Part shown: in pieces, positions 26,554 to 41,502 of the stretch
Layout: each line of letters starts with the position of its first letter
Position numbering within the stretch: position 1 is the stretch's first letter
Assembly (NCBI RefSeq): GCF_016101585.1
Contig: NZ_JACFQG010000004.1
Coordinates: 1 to 64,000, forward strand
Length of the DNA: 64,000 nucleotides
Direction: 5' to 3'
From: Bifidobacterium polysaccharolyticum
GTDB taxonomy: Bacteria > Actinomycetota > Actinomycetes > Actinomycetales > Bifidobacteriaceae
Program-made: the position numbers and the translations under genes
Notes under the pieces: generated by a model
Database searches by the model: none
Seen by the model: the letters and a program-made list of their open reading frames with translations, nothing else
Told to the model about the DNA's origin: nothing

Positions 26554-27930
26554 TCAGTTCTGACCCTCGCCTAGGGAATCCAACAAAAGGGCCTCGGTGA
26601 TGATGTTGTCGACCAGCCCCTGCAGGGAGATGGACTCATTTGGGCTGTGGGCGTTGGACTGGGGATCCTCGGGGCCGGTCACCAGGACCTGGGCCTCAGG
26701 GAATAGCCGCTTGAGCTCGGGAATGAAGGGGATGGATCCGCCCTCGCCCTTGTTGACCGGGTCGCGTCCAAAGGCCTGCCGCATGGCATCCTCAGCCTGC
26801 TTGACTACCGGGCTTTCGGCATCCATGGCCCATCCCATGCCCAAGCCGCTAGGGGTGACCTCCACCTTGGCCCCTTGAGGTGCATGGCCGACCAGAAAAT
26901 CAGTCAGGGCCTGTACGGCCTGTTCGGGCCGCTGGGTGGGCGCGGTGCGCAGGGAAATGCGGAAGCGGGTCTTGTCGGCCAGCACGTTGAAGGAGCCCTC
27001 CACCGGGTGGGCATCGAAGCCAATCACCGCCGCTGCCGGCTTGGTCCAGAGACGGGATGCCAGGGAGTCGGTTCCAGCCAGCCGGTAGGAGTCCACCACA
27101 CCGGCATCTGAACGCAGCTGGGCCTGGTCCAGGTCACGCTGCAGGCCGCCGATAGGCTGGCCGCTCTCCAGGCCGGGCACCGCGAGCTGACCCTGGTCGT
27201 CATACATGGAGGCGATCAGCATGGCAGCCAAAGTGTTGGCATCCAAAATAGGCCCGCCGAACTGGCCGGAGTGGACCGGATGCTCCAGGGCTGTGACCGT
27301 GACATCCAGGTCCGCATTCCCTCGCAGAGAGGTGGTCAGGCTTGGGGTGTCCGCCGACCAGTTGCCCGAGTCAGCCACAATAATCAGATCCGAGGCGAAG
27401 TCGTCCCGATGAGCCTGAAGGAAGGGGATGAAGCTTCGCGAGCCCATCTCCTCCTCCCCCTCGATAAAGACCTTGACGTTGACGCGCAGATCCTTGCCCA
27501 AGGCATGCAAGGCACCCGAGTGGATGGCAATGCCGCCTCCGTCGTCGGCCGACCCACGTCCGTAGAGCCGTCCCTCCTTCTCCACACCGGTAAAGGGATC
27601 AGTGGACCACTGGGAGGGATCGGGCACCGGCTGCACATCGTGATGAGCATAGAGCAGAACAGTCGGAGCATTGGGATCCACTTGACGGGATCCGATGACC
27701 TCGAAGGCACCAGGGGTCCCGTCAGGATTGGTTGCCTGGACCACATGGGCGTCCACACCCACCTGCCGCAGCTGTCCGGCCACATAGTCGGCTGAGCGCC
27801 GCATGTGATCCCCGGTGATTCCCTTGGCTGAAACCGAGGCCAGGGAGATCTTGTCCTTGAGCAGATCGACGACCCGGCTCTCATCGTCCTGAACACGTGT
27901 GCGGATCGTTTCCAGGCCCAGCTTTGCCAT
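26554..27930 (-). CDS. M20 family dipeptidase / metallopeptidase
   Basis: 458 aa from ATG 27930, with AGGAGGT 5 bases upstream. Metal-binding and catalytic segments are YAHHDVQPVPD, GRGSADDGGGIAIH and EGEEEMGSRS, the pattern of M20A/ArgE-CPG2 peptidases with two zinc ions. A dimerization/lid domain occupies the middle, around 205-320. It has no signal peptide, so it is probably a cytosolic dipeptidase that processes imported peptides. It is transcribed divergently from the DUF3043 gene. Confidence 0.92.
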   Translation of the reverse strand: MAKLGLETIRTRVQDDESRVVDLLKDKISLASVSAKGITGDHMRRSADYVAGQLRQVGVDAHVVQATNPDGTPGAFEVIGSRQVDPNAPTVLLYAHHDVQPVPDPSQWSTDPFTGVEKEGRLYGRGSADDGGGIAIHSGALHALGKDLRVNVKVFIEGEEEMGSRSFIPFLQAHRDDFASDLIIVADSGNWSADTPSLTTSLRGNADLDVTVTALEHPVHSGQFGGPILDANTLAAMLIASMYDDQGQLAVPGLESGQPIGGLQRDLDQAQLRSDAGVVDSYRLAGTDSLASRLWTKPAAAVIGFDAHPVEGSFNVLADKTRFRISLRTAPTQRPEQAVQALTDFLVGHAPQGAKVEVTPSGLGMGWAMDAESPVVKQAEDAMRQAFGRDPVNKGEGGSIPFIPELKRLFPEAQVLVTGPEDPQSNAHSPNESISLQGLVDNIITEALLLDSLGEGQN

Positions 27931-27984
27931 CGCTACCTCCTGTGATTGCTTGTGAATCAATGCTTGCGAGTCTAGGCGTCACCG

Positions 27985-27996
27985 TAACCTGTTCGC
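27985..27996 (+). promoter_or_regulatory. candidate -10 giving a leaderless DUF3043 transcript
   Basis: TAACCT (27985-27990) ends 6 bases before the ATG, and TTGCGA lies 15 bases upstream of it. There is no Shine-Dalgarno sequence before the ATG. This suggests that transcription starts at or next to the start codon. Confidence 0.4.
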
Positions 27997-28623
27997 ATGA
28001 CATGGAACCCCTTCTCACGCAAGGATCGACGGGACAAAGAGGCTGAGGCGGACCAGGCCGCCTCTGCTGCAGAGGTACGAGGCAAGGGACGCCCCACACC
28101 CAAGCGCAAGCAGGCCGAGGCAAGGAACCTGCGTCCGCTGGTCCCCAAGGACCGCAAGGCCTCACGCAAGGCCGCCAAGGCCCGGATCCGAGCCCGTGAG
28201 GATGCCCAGTATGAGGCCATGAGGACCGGCGACATCGACCACATGCCCAAGTCGGAGCGCCTGCCCTGGAGAATCTACATCCGCGACTATGTGGACGCCC
28301 GCTTCAATCTGCTGGAATGGATCTTCCCGGCCATCATCCTCATGTTCGTGGCCACCCTGATGGGCATGTTCGTAGGTCCGAAATATTATGCCACATTCAC
28401 CATGGTGGTGACCATTCTTCTATACGGCTACCTGATCGTGGCCCTGGTCGATACCTGGCTGATGTGGCGCAAACTCAAGCGCCTGTTGATCGACAAATTC
28501 GGCGAGCGCTCGGTGGCCAAGGGCTCACGCTCGGCCTCCTATGCCTGGCAGCGGGCCATGATGGTCCGGCGCTGGCGGGTCCCCAAGCCCAACCAGAGCA
28601 AGCGTGGGCACTGGCCCAAGTGA
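27997..28623 (+). CDS. DUF3043 membrane protein
   Basis: 208 aa. The N-terminal 100 residues are strongly charged (Lys, Arg, Glu) and ribosomal-protein-like, with repeated KDRK and KAAKARIRARED units. Two transmembrane helices follow (WIFPAIILMFVATLMGMFV and YATFTMVVTILLYGYLIVALV), then a basic tail. PWRIYIRDYVDARFNLLEW before the first helix is characteristic of actinobacterial DUF3043 proteins. Function unknown. No ribosome binding site is seen; it is possibly leaderless. It is followed by a strong terminator. Confidence 0.88.
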   Translation: MTWNPFSRKDRRDKEAEADQAASAAEVRGKGRPTPKRKQAEARNLRPLVPKDRKASRKAAKARIRAREDAQYEAMRTGDIDHMPKSERLPWRIYIRDYVDARFNLLEWIFPAIILMFVATLMGMFVGPKYYATFTMVVTILLYGYLIVALVDTWLMWRKLKRLLIDKFGERSVAKGSRSASYAWQRAMMVRRWRVPKPNQSKRGHWPK

Positions 28624-28663
28624 CAATCGATTATTTTTGATGTCCCTGCCTGCGGTCGGTCAC

Positions 28664-28698
28664 ACCGCCCGGTTCCTCTTGAGGTTCCGGGCGGTTTT
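28664..28698 (+). terminator. rho-independent terminator after DUF3043 gene
   Basis: ACCGCCCGG (28664-28672) pairs with CCGGGCGGT (28687-28695), followed by TTTT. The 9-bp GC-rich stem and U-tract are typical. Confidence 0.85.
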
Positions 28699-28727
28699 CG
28701 TATTCGCTCCACATTCTGCGAATGGTC

Positions 28728-28756
28728 TTCATTCTCCCAGCCTGTACGGCTAGCAT
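28728..28756 (+). promoter_or_regulatory. promoter of lpd, with the start codon 8 bases past the -10
   Basis: TTCATT (28728-28733), a 17-base spacer and TAGCAT (28751-28756) form a sigma-70-type promoter. The lpd ATG at 28765 is only 8 bases beyond. The transcript therefore probably begins at the start codon and is leaderless. No ribosome binding site is present. Confidence 0.55.
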
Positions 28757-28764
28757 GGATTGCT

Positions 28765-30252
28765 ATGCAGCAATCGATCAACCAACCCGGTACAGAGTCT
28801 CTCGACCCCTGGGATGCCAACAGCCGCCAGTACGACACCATCATCATCGGATCCGGCCCGGGCGGCTATGCCACGGCCCTTCGCACGGCAGAGCTGGGCG
28901 GACGGGTGGCCCTGGTCGAACAGGACCCTGTGGTTGGCGGCGTCTGCCTGAACCGAGGATGCATCCCCACCAAGGCCCTGCTGACCGCCACACAGGTTCT
29001 CGAACAGGCCGACCTTGGGGCCGCCATGGGCATCAATGTCGAGTCGGCCAATATCGACTACCAGAAGCTCCAGGATTATCAGGACCGGATGGTGGATGCC
29101 ATGACCGGGGGCCTGTCGAATCTTTTGAAACAACGTGGCATCACTGTGGTGCATGGTCATGGCACCATCGTCGGCGACGGTCTGGTAGAAGTGACTGACG
29201 ATGACGGCAATCGAACACGCCTGACCACCTGCGACACCATCCTGGCCACCGGTTCTCATGCCAGGGTCCTGGAAGAACTCCCCTTCGATGATCTGGTCAT
29301 TGACACTGACCGGGCCCTGACCCTCAAGCCCTTCCCCCGACGCGCCTTGATTATTGGATCAGGGGCTGTGGCCCTGGAATTCGCCACCATTTGGAGTCAA
29401 GCCGGTTGCCAGGTGACCCTGATGGTCAGACGGGATCGGGTGCTCTCCCACTGGGGTCGCCGGACCGGGCAGATCATGACCCGGGAGCTGGAGCGTCAGG
29501 GAATTCAGATTATTACCCATGCCCGCTGCTCGGGCGGTCACCGTCTGCCCGCAAACGGGGGAATTCAGGTCGACTACCAACCGGCTGACGACACGGGCCA
29601 GGCGGGAGCAATCGAGGCTGATCTGGTCCTGGTAGCCATCGGCAGGGACCCTAATACTGACCCCGAACACATGAAGGAGCTGGGCATTGACCTGGACGAA
29701 CATGGCCAGGTCCTAACCGACTCTCAGGGGCGCACCAGCCGTGATCGGGTCTGGGCCCTGGGGGACATCACCCCGGGTCACCATCTGGCCCACAGGGCCT
29801 TCCAACAGGGCATCACCCTGGCTGATGCCGCATCCGGTCTGGACCCCGAGCCGGTCAACGAGGCCACCATTCCCCGCGTGGTCTTCTCCTCCCCCCAGGC
29901 CGCAGCCGTGGGCTTCAGCCGTCAGGAAGCCGAGGACGATCCATCGCTGAACCAGGTCAGGGAGACCATCTACCCTATGATGTCCAACTCGCGCATGCGC
30001 ATGAGCGGCATGCAGGGCACCCTCAGCCTGATCACCGCCTGCCAAGCCACCGACATGGAGAAGCAGATAGTGGTCGGTCTAGAGATGGTATCTCCCCAAG
30101 CCTCCGAGAATATTGCCGAGGCCCAGCAGCTGGTGGGCAACCAGATTCCCCTGCACCGGGCAGCCGGGCTCATCCACCCCCATCCCACCTTCTCGGAAGC
30201 CATTGGAGAGGCCCTGCTCAAGGCTGACGGCAGACCCCTGAATATGCGTTAG
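28765..30252 (+). CDS. lpd: dihydrolipoyl dehydrogenase family flavoprotein
   Basis: 495 aa. The FAD motif is IIIGSGPGGYATALRTAELG (residues 26-45), and the redox-active disulfide is GGVCLNRGCIPTKALL. The NAD-binding motif is LIIGSGAVALEFATIW, and the second FAD contact is VWALGDITPG. The C-terminal catalytic HPHPTFSE is complete. In other bacteria it reoxidizes lipoyl groups of 2-oxoacid dehydrogenases or the glycine cleavage system. No E1, E2, gcv or lipoylation gene is in the window, so its partner is unclear. A 20-residue polar N-terminal extension precedes the FAD domain. Confidence 0.93.
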   Translation: MQQSINQPGTESLDPWDANSRQYDTIIIGSGPGGYATALRTAELGGRVALVEQDPVVGGVCLNRGCIPTKALLTATQVLEQADLGAAMGINVESANIDYQKLQDYQDRMVDAMTGGLSNLLKQRGITVVHGHGTIVGDGLVEVTDDDGNRTRLTTCDTILATGSHARVLEELPFDDLVIDTDRALTLKPFPRRALIIGSGAVALEFATIWSQAGCQVTLMVRRDRVLSHWGRRTGQIMTRELERQGIQIITHARCSGGHRLPANGGIQVDYQPADDTGQAGAIEADLVLVAIGRDPNTDPEHMKELGIDLDEHGQVLTDSQGRTSRDRVWALGDITPGHHLAHRAFQQGITLADAASGLDPEPVNEATIPRVVFSSPQAAAVGFSRQEAEDDPSLNQVRETIYPMMSNSRMRMSGMQGTLSLITACQATDMEKQIVVGLEMVSPQASENIAEAQQLVGNQIPLHRAAGLIHPHPTFSEAIGEALLKADGRPLNMR

Positions 30253-30263
30253 GCATGCGGTAG

Positions 30264-30277
30264 ACTGGTCAACCAGT
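30264..30277. promoter_or_regulatory. 14-bp perfect palindrome upstream of DUF4191 gene
   Basis: ACTGGT-CA-ACCAGT lies in the 48-base gap between lpd and the DUF4191 gene and overlaps a TAGACT hexamer that could be a -10. The TGGT/ACCA halves are reminiscent of GntR-type operators. It could also be a small RNA hairpin. Confidence 0.3.
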
Positions 30278-30300
30278 GAACGTTTCCGAGTGAGGATGGC

Positions 30301-31035
30301 ATGGCTACAGAGGACACCAAGGGCAAAAAGGCAAAAAAGAAGAACAGCACGATCAGTCAGATCGTCAAAATCTATCAATTTACTCACGCAGAGGACAAGG
30401 CCCTTCCCTGGCTGCTGGCCGCGGCCATCCTGGTGCCCACACTGATAGCAGTCGTGATCTGCCTGCTGGCCCACTTCGGCTGGTTGTCCTGGATCCTGAC
30501 TGTGCTTCTGGGCATCATGGTCGGCCTGCTCCTGGCCACCATGACCCTGACCAGGCGCTCCGACAGAGTCGGCTACGCCAAGATGGAGGGCCGCCCAGGT
30601 GCTGCCGCCGCCGTCCTGAGCAGCATCTCCAAGGCAGGCTTCTCCTTCCCCCAGGAACCCGTCTGGATCGATGCCAAGACCAAGGACGCCGTCTGGAGGG
30701 GCACCGGCCGCACCGGGGTCTATCTGATAGCCGAGGGCGATTACAACCGCGTCAACAAGGCCATGAATCGCGAAGAGGAGAAGATCCGCCGCATCACCCG
30801 CGGATCGGCCATCCCCATCTACCGCATCAGCGTGGGCCACGGCCCTGACCAGGTCCCGCTCAACAAGCTCCAGCGCACCGTGATCAAGAAGAAGATCAAG
30901 CTGACACCCACTGAGCTGGAGACCCTCAACGACCGGCTGGTCACCCTGCAAAAGCGGCAGAGCGCCTTGGGGATGCCCAAGGGCATCGATCCGACCAAGA
31001 TACACGTCAGCCGCAAGGCCATGCGCGGACGCTGA
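30301..31035 (+). CDS. DUF4191 membrane protein
   Basis: 244 aa. A basic N-terminus (KGKKAKKKN) is followed by two transmembrane helices (WLLAAAILVPTLIAVVICLLA and WILTVLLGIMVGLLLATMTL) and a cytosolic domain of about 160 residues with GRPGAAAAVLSS and GRTGVYLIAEG. This is the conserved actinobacterial DUF4191 form, of unknown function; it often neighbours lipoate or glutamine synthetase genes. A GAGGAT sequence precedes the ATG. The gene ends in a strong terminator. Confidence 0.88.
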   Translation: MATEDTKGKKAKKKNSTISQIVKIYQFTHAEDKALPWLLAAAILVPTLIAVVICLLAHFGWLSWILTVLLGIMVGLLLATMTLTRRSDRVGYAKMEGRPGAAAAVLSSISKAGFSFPQEPVWIDAKTKDAVWRGTGRTGVYLIAEGDYNRVNKAMNREEEKIRRITRGSAIPIYRISVGHGPDQVPLNKLQRTVIKKKIKLTPTELETLNDRLVTLQKRQSALGMPKGIDPTKIHVSRKAMRGR

Positions 31036-31042
31036 TGTTTTT

Positions 31043-31083
31043 GAAGGTCCCGGTCTCTCCCCAAGGGAGGCGCCGGGACCTTC
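31043..31083 (+). terminator. terminator after DUF4191 gene
   Basis: GAAGGTCCCGG (31043-31053) pairs perfectly with CCGGGACCTTC (31073-31083). An inner CTCTCCCC/GGGAGG extension lengthens the stem. The U-tract is weak, so it may act partly as a hairpin terminator or mRNA stabiliser. Confidence 0.7.
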
Positions 31084-31180
31084 GCATGAAACACCCCCGT
31101 AACCTCAGCGGCGCATTACCGAAAAAAGCGGTCCCCTAGACTGAGTGACCGTTACGGTTTTCCAGGAAAGGAGCAGTTCA

Positions 31181-32617
31181 GTGAGAGAACTGAAATCAAA
31201 GGCCGATTGCGAAGCTGTGATCAACCAGGAGGGCGTGGAATACGTCTCAGTCAGGTTCACGGATCTGATCGGCGTCCAGCAGCACTTCACCGTACCTGCC
31301 AGCGAATTTCTCAAGGACGCCTTCACGGACGGCATGGCCTTCGACGGCTCCTCCGTACAGGGATTCCAAGCCATCAATGAGTCCGACATGAAGCTGATTC
31401 CGGACCCTGAAACCGCCTATCTGGATCCCTTCCGCCGTCATCGCACTATGAATGTGGCTTTCTCCATCGTGGACCCGGTGACCGACGAGCCCTACTCGCG
31501 TGATCCCCGGCAGATCGCTTCCAAGGCCGAGGCCTACCTGCGCTCCACCGGAATCGCCGACACGGCCTCCTTCGCTCCTGAGGCTGAGTTCTTCATCTTC
31601 GACAAGGTCCGTTTCGAGAACAGCATGCAACGCTCTTTCTATGAGGTCGACTCGATCGAGGCCCCATGGAATTCAGGCGTGGATGTCGAGGAGGATGGCT
31701 CCGACAACATCGGCTTCAAGAATCGTGTCAAGAGGGGCTACTTCCCCGTACCACCCATCGACCACTACCAAGATCTGCGCGACGACATGGTTGCCAACCT
31801 GCAGAAGGTGGGCCTGATTCTGGAGCGTTCCCATCACGAGGTGGGCGGCGCCGGCCAGCAGGAGATCAACTACCGTTTCAACACCCTGCTGCACGCTGGC
31901 GACGATCTGATGAAGTATAAGTACGTGGTCCACGAGACCGCTGCCCTGGCCGGCAAGGCGGCCACCTTCATGCCCAAGCCCATCGCTGGGGACAACGGGA
32001 CCGGCATGCACTGCCACCAGTCCCTCTGGAAGGATGGCAAGCCCCTCTTCTATGACGAGAATGGCTACGGCGGACTCTCCGACATCGCCCGCTGGTATGT
32101 CGGCGGCCTGATTGAGCATGCCTCGTCCGTCCTGGCCTTTACCAACCCCTCCACCAACTCCTACAAGCGGCTGGTGCCCGGGTATGAGGCCCCGGTCAAC
32201 CTGGTCTACTCGGCCCGGAACCGATCGGCAGCCATCCGCATCCCCCTGGCCGGCACTTCACCGGCTGCCAAGAGGATCGAGTTCCGCGCCCCCGACCCCT
32301 CCTGCAACCCCTTCCTGGCCTTCTCGGCCCAGCTGATGGCAGGACTGGACGGCATCCTCAACCATACCGAGCCACCGGCCCCCATCGACAAGGACCTCTA
32401 TGAGCTGCCCCCAGAAGAGCATGCCCAGATCAAGCAGGTACCCGGCTCCCTGGAGGAGGCTCTGAACGCTCTGGAGGAGGATCACGACTTCCTGAGCGAA
32501 GGCGATGTCTTCACCGACGACCTGATTCAGACCTGGCTGGACTTGAAGCGCGGCGAGCTGGACCAGACCCGTCTGGCCCCCACCCCCCTGGAGTACGAGC
32601 TCTACTTCCACATCTGA
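31181..32617 (+). CDS. glnA: glutamine synthetase type I
   Basis: 478 aa from GTG 31181, with GGAAAGGAG 7 bases upstream; this is the usual GSI length. It makes glutamine from glutamate, ammonia and ATP. Landmarks are DGSSVQGF, the metal/substrate segment [17 protein letters not shown] and the ATP-binding NRSAAIRIP. The Tyr in [10 protein letters not shown] is the adenylylation site of GSI-beta enzymes, so GlnE-type control is expected. The upstream stretch 31086-31180 contains CCGTAAC and GTTACGG halves that might bind a nitrogen regulator. Confidence 0.96.
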   Translation: MRELKSKADCEAVINQEGVEYVSVRFTDLIGVQQHFTVPASEFLKDAFTDGMAFDGSSVQGFQAINESDMKLIPDPETAYLDPFRRHRTMNVAFSIVDPVTDEPYSRDPRQIASKAEAYLRSTGIADTASFAPEAEFFIFDKVRFENSMQRSFYEVDSIEAPWNSGVDVEEDGSDNIGFKNRVKRGYFPVPPIDHYQDLRDDMVANLQKVGLILERSHHEVGGAGQQEINYRFNTLLHAGDDLMKYKYVVHETAALAGKAATFMPKPIAGDNGTGMHCHQSLWKDGKPLFYDENGYGGLSDIARWYVGGLIEHASSVLAFTNPSTNSYKRLVPGYEAPVNLVYSARNRSAAIRIPLAGTSPAAKRIEFRAPDPSCNPFLAFSAQLMAGLDGILNHTEPPAPIDKDLYELPPEEHAQIKQVPGSLEEALNALEEDHDFLSEGDVFTDDLIQTWLDLKRGELDQTRLAPTPLEYELYFHI

Positions 32618-32660
32618 GTTCGCATAACGACTGACGCCGACTAGCCGGCCAGGTCACATA

Positions 32661-32696
32661 AGGCCCGATCCTTCCTGCTGAAGGGTCGGGCCTCTT
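32661..32696 (+). terminator. rho-independent terminator after glnA
   Basis: AGGCCCGATCCTT (32661-32673) pairs with AAGGGTCGGGCCT (32681-32693), with one wobble and a 7-base loop, followed by CTTT. Confidence 0.85.
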
Positions 32697-32738
32697 TGCA
32701 TTATCACGACCATCGGCATCCGCCCATTGACGGCAACA

Positions 32739-32764
32739 CGCCAGTCCCGGCATCCCGGCTGGCG
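32739..32764 (+). promoter_or_regulatory. leader hairpin upstream of MFS gene
   Basis: CGCCAG (32739-32744) pairs with CTGGCG (32759-32764), with a CCCGG-containing loop. It lies in the leader between the glnA terminator and the MFS gene. No U-tract follows. Confidence 0.25.
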
Positions 32765-32787
32765 GTCAGGCCAGAATGAGGAGAGGC

Positions 32788-32835
32788 ATGAAAACAGATT
32801 CGATGGAGGTGGAGACCGATGCGCTGGCTACGTGA
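32788..32835 (+). CDS. possible 15-codon leader peptide overlapping the MFS start
   Basis: ATGAAAACAGAT begins a 15-codon frame with GAGGAGAGG just before it. It ends in TGA 14 bases inside the MFS gene, in a different frame. It could couple translation to the MFS start at 32819. It may equally be chance, because the MFS gene has its own GGAGG. No conserved peptide is recognised. Confidence 0.22.
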   Translation: MKTDSMEVETDALAT

Positions 32836-34165
32836 GTTCATGGAGTTGCCCGTATACCTGCGAGCCATGCTCATCGTGGACCTTATGTGCAACTTCGGCA
32901 TCGGCCTGGTCATGCCCATCGAGCTGCTCTTCGCCACCCATTCTCTGGGCGCCACCATGAGCGAGGCCGCCCTCCTGGTGACCATCAGCTCGGTAGGATC
33001 GCTAATCTCCAACCCCATCATCGGATGGGTCTCGGACCGGCGTTCCTCCTGGCTGGCCATGCATACGGCCATGATCTTCTCGGTCATCGGCCCCCTGATC
33101 TTCACTGTGGCCCACGACTACCGGGCAGCAGTGGCGGGAGCCTTCGTCTCGGGCCTGGGGATGGGCATGCAGACCTCCTGGGCCAGCATTCTGACGCAGA
33201 TCTCCACCAGGGAGCAGCACCGAATCGTCTACGGCATCAACCAGGCCGAGCTCAACCTGGGCATCGGCCTTGGAGCGGCCGTTGGCGGGCTGCTGGCCGC
33301 TGGTGGTCAGGACTTCCTCTATCGGCTCGGCTTCGGCGGTAGGGCCCTGGGGTTCGCTCTGCTCAGCCTGTCCCTGCTGGTCATCGAACGACACTGGCAG
33401 CTACGCCGCTTGACGGCTGAGCTCAAGGCTCAGGCGGAGCGGGAGGCCGTCCAGGAATCCGCAGGGGCAACCCATGTCCTGCAGAACAAACAGTCAGACG
33501 GCAATAAAAGCATGACCATCAACGGTACCTTCGGCGGGCGGACCAGCTCCCTGACCAGGGTGCTGGCCTCCATGGTTCTGCTGACCTTAGGAACCTTCTT
33601 CATGGACCTGTTCGGCTACTCCCAGTTCGATGCCGGCCTGGTCACCACCCTGATCTCTGATCCACACATCCCCCGTTGGTCCCTGTCAGTGGTGGATGTA
33701 GTCAACACCTTCTCGGTGGTCATCATGAACATCGTGCTGCTGCCACGGCTCAAGGACGCCAACCATGTGCGCCTGTTGCGCACCGTGCCGGTCTTCTGGG
33801 CCGCAGCCTGGGTGATCATCGTCCTGGGCCTGCGCCTGGATTCCACCCCCGGCGCCCTGAGCGTGGCCTCTCTGGGCATCACCATCTTCGGACTGGGCGA
33901 GGTCATGATGGGCATCTCCCAGCCGGTGGTGGCCGCCGAGCTGGCCGGGCCATCGTTCAGTGGACGCATGTTCGGGCTACTCAACACGGCCGCCTCCCTG
34001 GGCTACATCGTGGGACCCATGTTCGCCTCCTACGTCCTGGCCGGGCATGAGGTCATTCCCTTCCTGGCCATGTGCGCCATCGGGCTGGTCGTGCTGGCAG
34101 TCCCCTGGTTCCTGGCCATTCCCTCGCGGCAGATCACCAGCCAAAAGAGCCCAGCCGCCATCTAA
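32819..34165 (+). CDS. major facilitator superfamily transporter
   Basis: 448 aa with about 12 hydrophobic segments in two halves joined by a charged loop of about 50 residues (near 195-245). The loop between TM2 and TM3 is GWVSDRRSSW, the MFS motif A position. The segment SGLGMGMQTSWASILTQIS and the glycine-rich LGIGLGAAVGGLLAAGG fit multidrug or sugar efflux families. The substrate is not predictable. GGAGG is 9 bases before the ATG. It converges with mrp across 38 bases. Confidence 0.88.
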   Translation: MRWLREFMELPVYLRAMLIVDLMCNFGIGLVMPIELLFATHSLGATMSEAALLVTISSVGSLISNPIIGWVSDRRSSWLAMHTAMIFSVIGPLIFTVAHDYRAAVAGAFVSGLGMGMQTSWASILTQISTREQHRIVYGINQAELNLGIGLGAAVGGLLAAGGQDFLYRLGFGGRALGFALLSLSLLVIERHWQLRRLTAELKAQAEREAVQESAGATHVLQNKQSDGNKSMTINGTFGGRTSSLTRVLASMVLLTLGTFFMDLFGYSQFDAGLVTTLISDPHIPRWSLSVVDVVNTFSVVIMNIVLLPRLKDANHVRLLRTVPVFWAAAWVIIVLGLRLDSTPGALSVASLGITIFGLGEVMMGISQPVVAAELAGPSFSGRMFGLLNTAASLGYIVGPMFASYVLAGHEVIPFLAMCAIGLVVLAVPWFLAIPSRQITSQKSPAAI

Positions 34166-34203
34166 TCTCAGACAAGGTACGGCACCGAATTAAAAACGTA
34201 GAG

Positions 34204-35400
34204 TCAGTCTTCACCGGCGGCCCGACGGGCATCGCCAGGTTCCGAACCTGCCATCAGGGTCTTGGCCAGGTCCACGAATCGTTTGGTCAGCGGCGAATCA
34301 TCCAGGGAGCCGTCTGATCTGAGCACAGCCGGCCGGCCGGACTCCCCCGATTCGCGCAGGTCAGTCTGCAGGGGTAGCTGCTCCAGCAGGGGTACCTGAT
34401 ACCCCAAGTCACGGGTCAGCTGGTCGGCCACACGCTGGCCGCCTCCCTGACCGAAGATGCGCAGCCGCTCGCCATTGTGCTCGTACCAGGACATGTTTTC
34501 AATTACACCCTGGACCTTGGTGGGCAGCTGAAGGGCCACCAGCCCTGAACGCACGGCCACCTGTGAGGCCGACGGCTGGGGGGTGGTGACCACGATCAGA
34601 CGGCTGTTGGGCAGGGCCTGCGCCACGGACAGGGCCATGTCCCCGGTGCCTGGGGCCAGATCCAGCAGGAGCACATCGGGGTCACCCCACCAGACATCGG
34701 ATAGGAACTGCTCAAGCGAGCGCTGCAGGCGCGGACCCCTCCAGAGAATGGCCCGGTCCGACCCGGCGAACATGCCGATGGAAATCAGCTTGACCCCCCA
34801 TGCGGTGACCGGCATCAGCATGCCGTGCAGATTGGTGGGCCGGCTGTGTACACCGAAGAGCCCAGGCAGGGAGAATCCGTAGATGTCCGCGTCGATGGCA
34901 GCCGTGTCATAGCCTAGGGCAGCCAGCGTGGCCGCAAGATTGACCGTCACCGAGGACTTGCCCACGCCGCCCTTGCCCGAGGCAATGGCGAAGATGCGGG
35001 TGCCCACGCCGGGCTTGGAGAAGGGGTTGCTGCGCCGGGCGGCCTTGAGGTTGGCTACCAGGTTGTCCAGCTTCTCCCGGCTCATGGAGGAAACATCGAT
35101 ATGGGGGCGCAGCCGGGCTCGCGGGTAGGAGGTCACGGTGCCGTTGATCTGGTTGGTGATGGTGGTCGACAACGGGCATCCCTTGATGGTCAGTTCCACC
35201 CGCACGGTCACCTCATAGTCGGCCTCGGCATCCCTGGCTGGCTCGACAATGATGTCGGTGATCATGCCCAAATCGGTAATGGACCGTCCCAGCTCTGGAT
35301 CGATGACCCGACTGAGCCGCTCATAGACCTCCCCCTTGATTCTTCGAGGCAGCTCCTCCAGATCCCGGGTCCCTTCCTTGCGATGCTCTACTTGTTCCAT
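34204..35400 (-). CDS. mrp: Mrp/ApbC/NBP35 family Fe-S cluster carrier ATPase
   Basis: 398 aa. An N-terminal MIP18/DUF59 domain (VYERLSRVIDPELGRSITDLGMI) is followed by a ParA-like P-loop ATPase with deviant Walker A SGKGGVGKSSVTVNLA, a DADIYGFSLPGLFG segment and LLLDLAPGTGDMAL. ApbC proteins insert Fe-S clusters into targets. The usual CxxC pair after the ENMS segment is absent here (ENMSWYEHNGERLRIFG), so cluster binding at that site is doubtful. Cytosolic. It is 69 bases downstream of ligA. Confidence 0.9.
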   Translation of the reverse strand: MEQVEHRKEGTRDLEELPRRIKGEVYERLSRVIDPELGRSITDLGMITDIIVEPARDAEADYEVTVRVELTIKGCPLSTTITNQINGTVTSYPRARLRPHIDVSSMSREKLDNLVANLKAARRSNPFSKPGVGTRIFAIASGKGGVGKSSVTVNLAATLAALGYDTAAIDADIYGFSLPGLFGVHSRPTNLHGMLMPVTAWGVKLISIGMFAGSDRAILWRGPRLQRSLEQFLSDVWWGDPDVLLLDLAPGTGDMALSVAQALPNSRLIVVTTPQPSASQVAVRSGLVALQLPTKVQGVIENMSWYEHNGERLRIFGQGGGQRVADQLTRDLGYQVPLLEQLPLQTDLRESGESGRPAVLRSDGSLDDSPLTKRFVDLAKTLMAGSEPGDARRAAGED

Positions 35401-35469
35401 GCCGTCACCATATCGCGCCCAGCCATCGGCTGCTAGGGCGCGGCTGGTCGGATATTGCGAATGTCACAA

Positions 35470-41452
<5,983 letters not shown>

Positions 41453-41490
41453 ACCTTTGATTGTCCCAATCCAGCCCGACATGTCGCCGT

Positions 41491-41502
41491 TAGAATAAAA
41501 CC
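41491..41502 (+). promoter_or_regulatory. candidate -10 just before the GT-C-like gene
   Basis: TAGAAT (41491-41496) ends 6 bases before the GTG at 41503 (an ATG follows at 41506). No ribosome binding site is present and the -35 is poor. A leaderless transcript is likely if this -10 is used. Confidence 0.35.
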
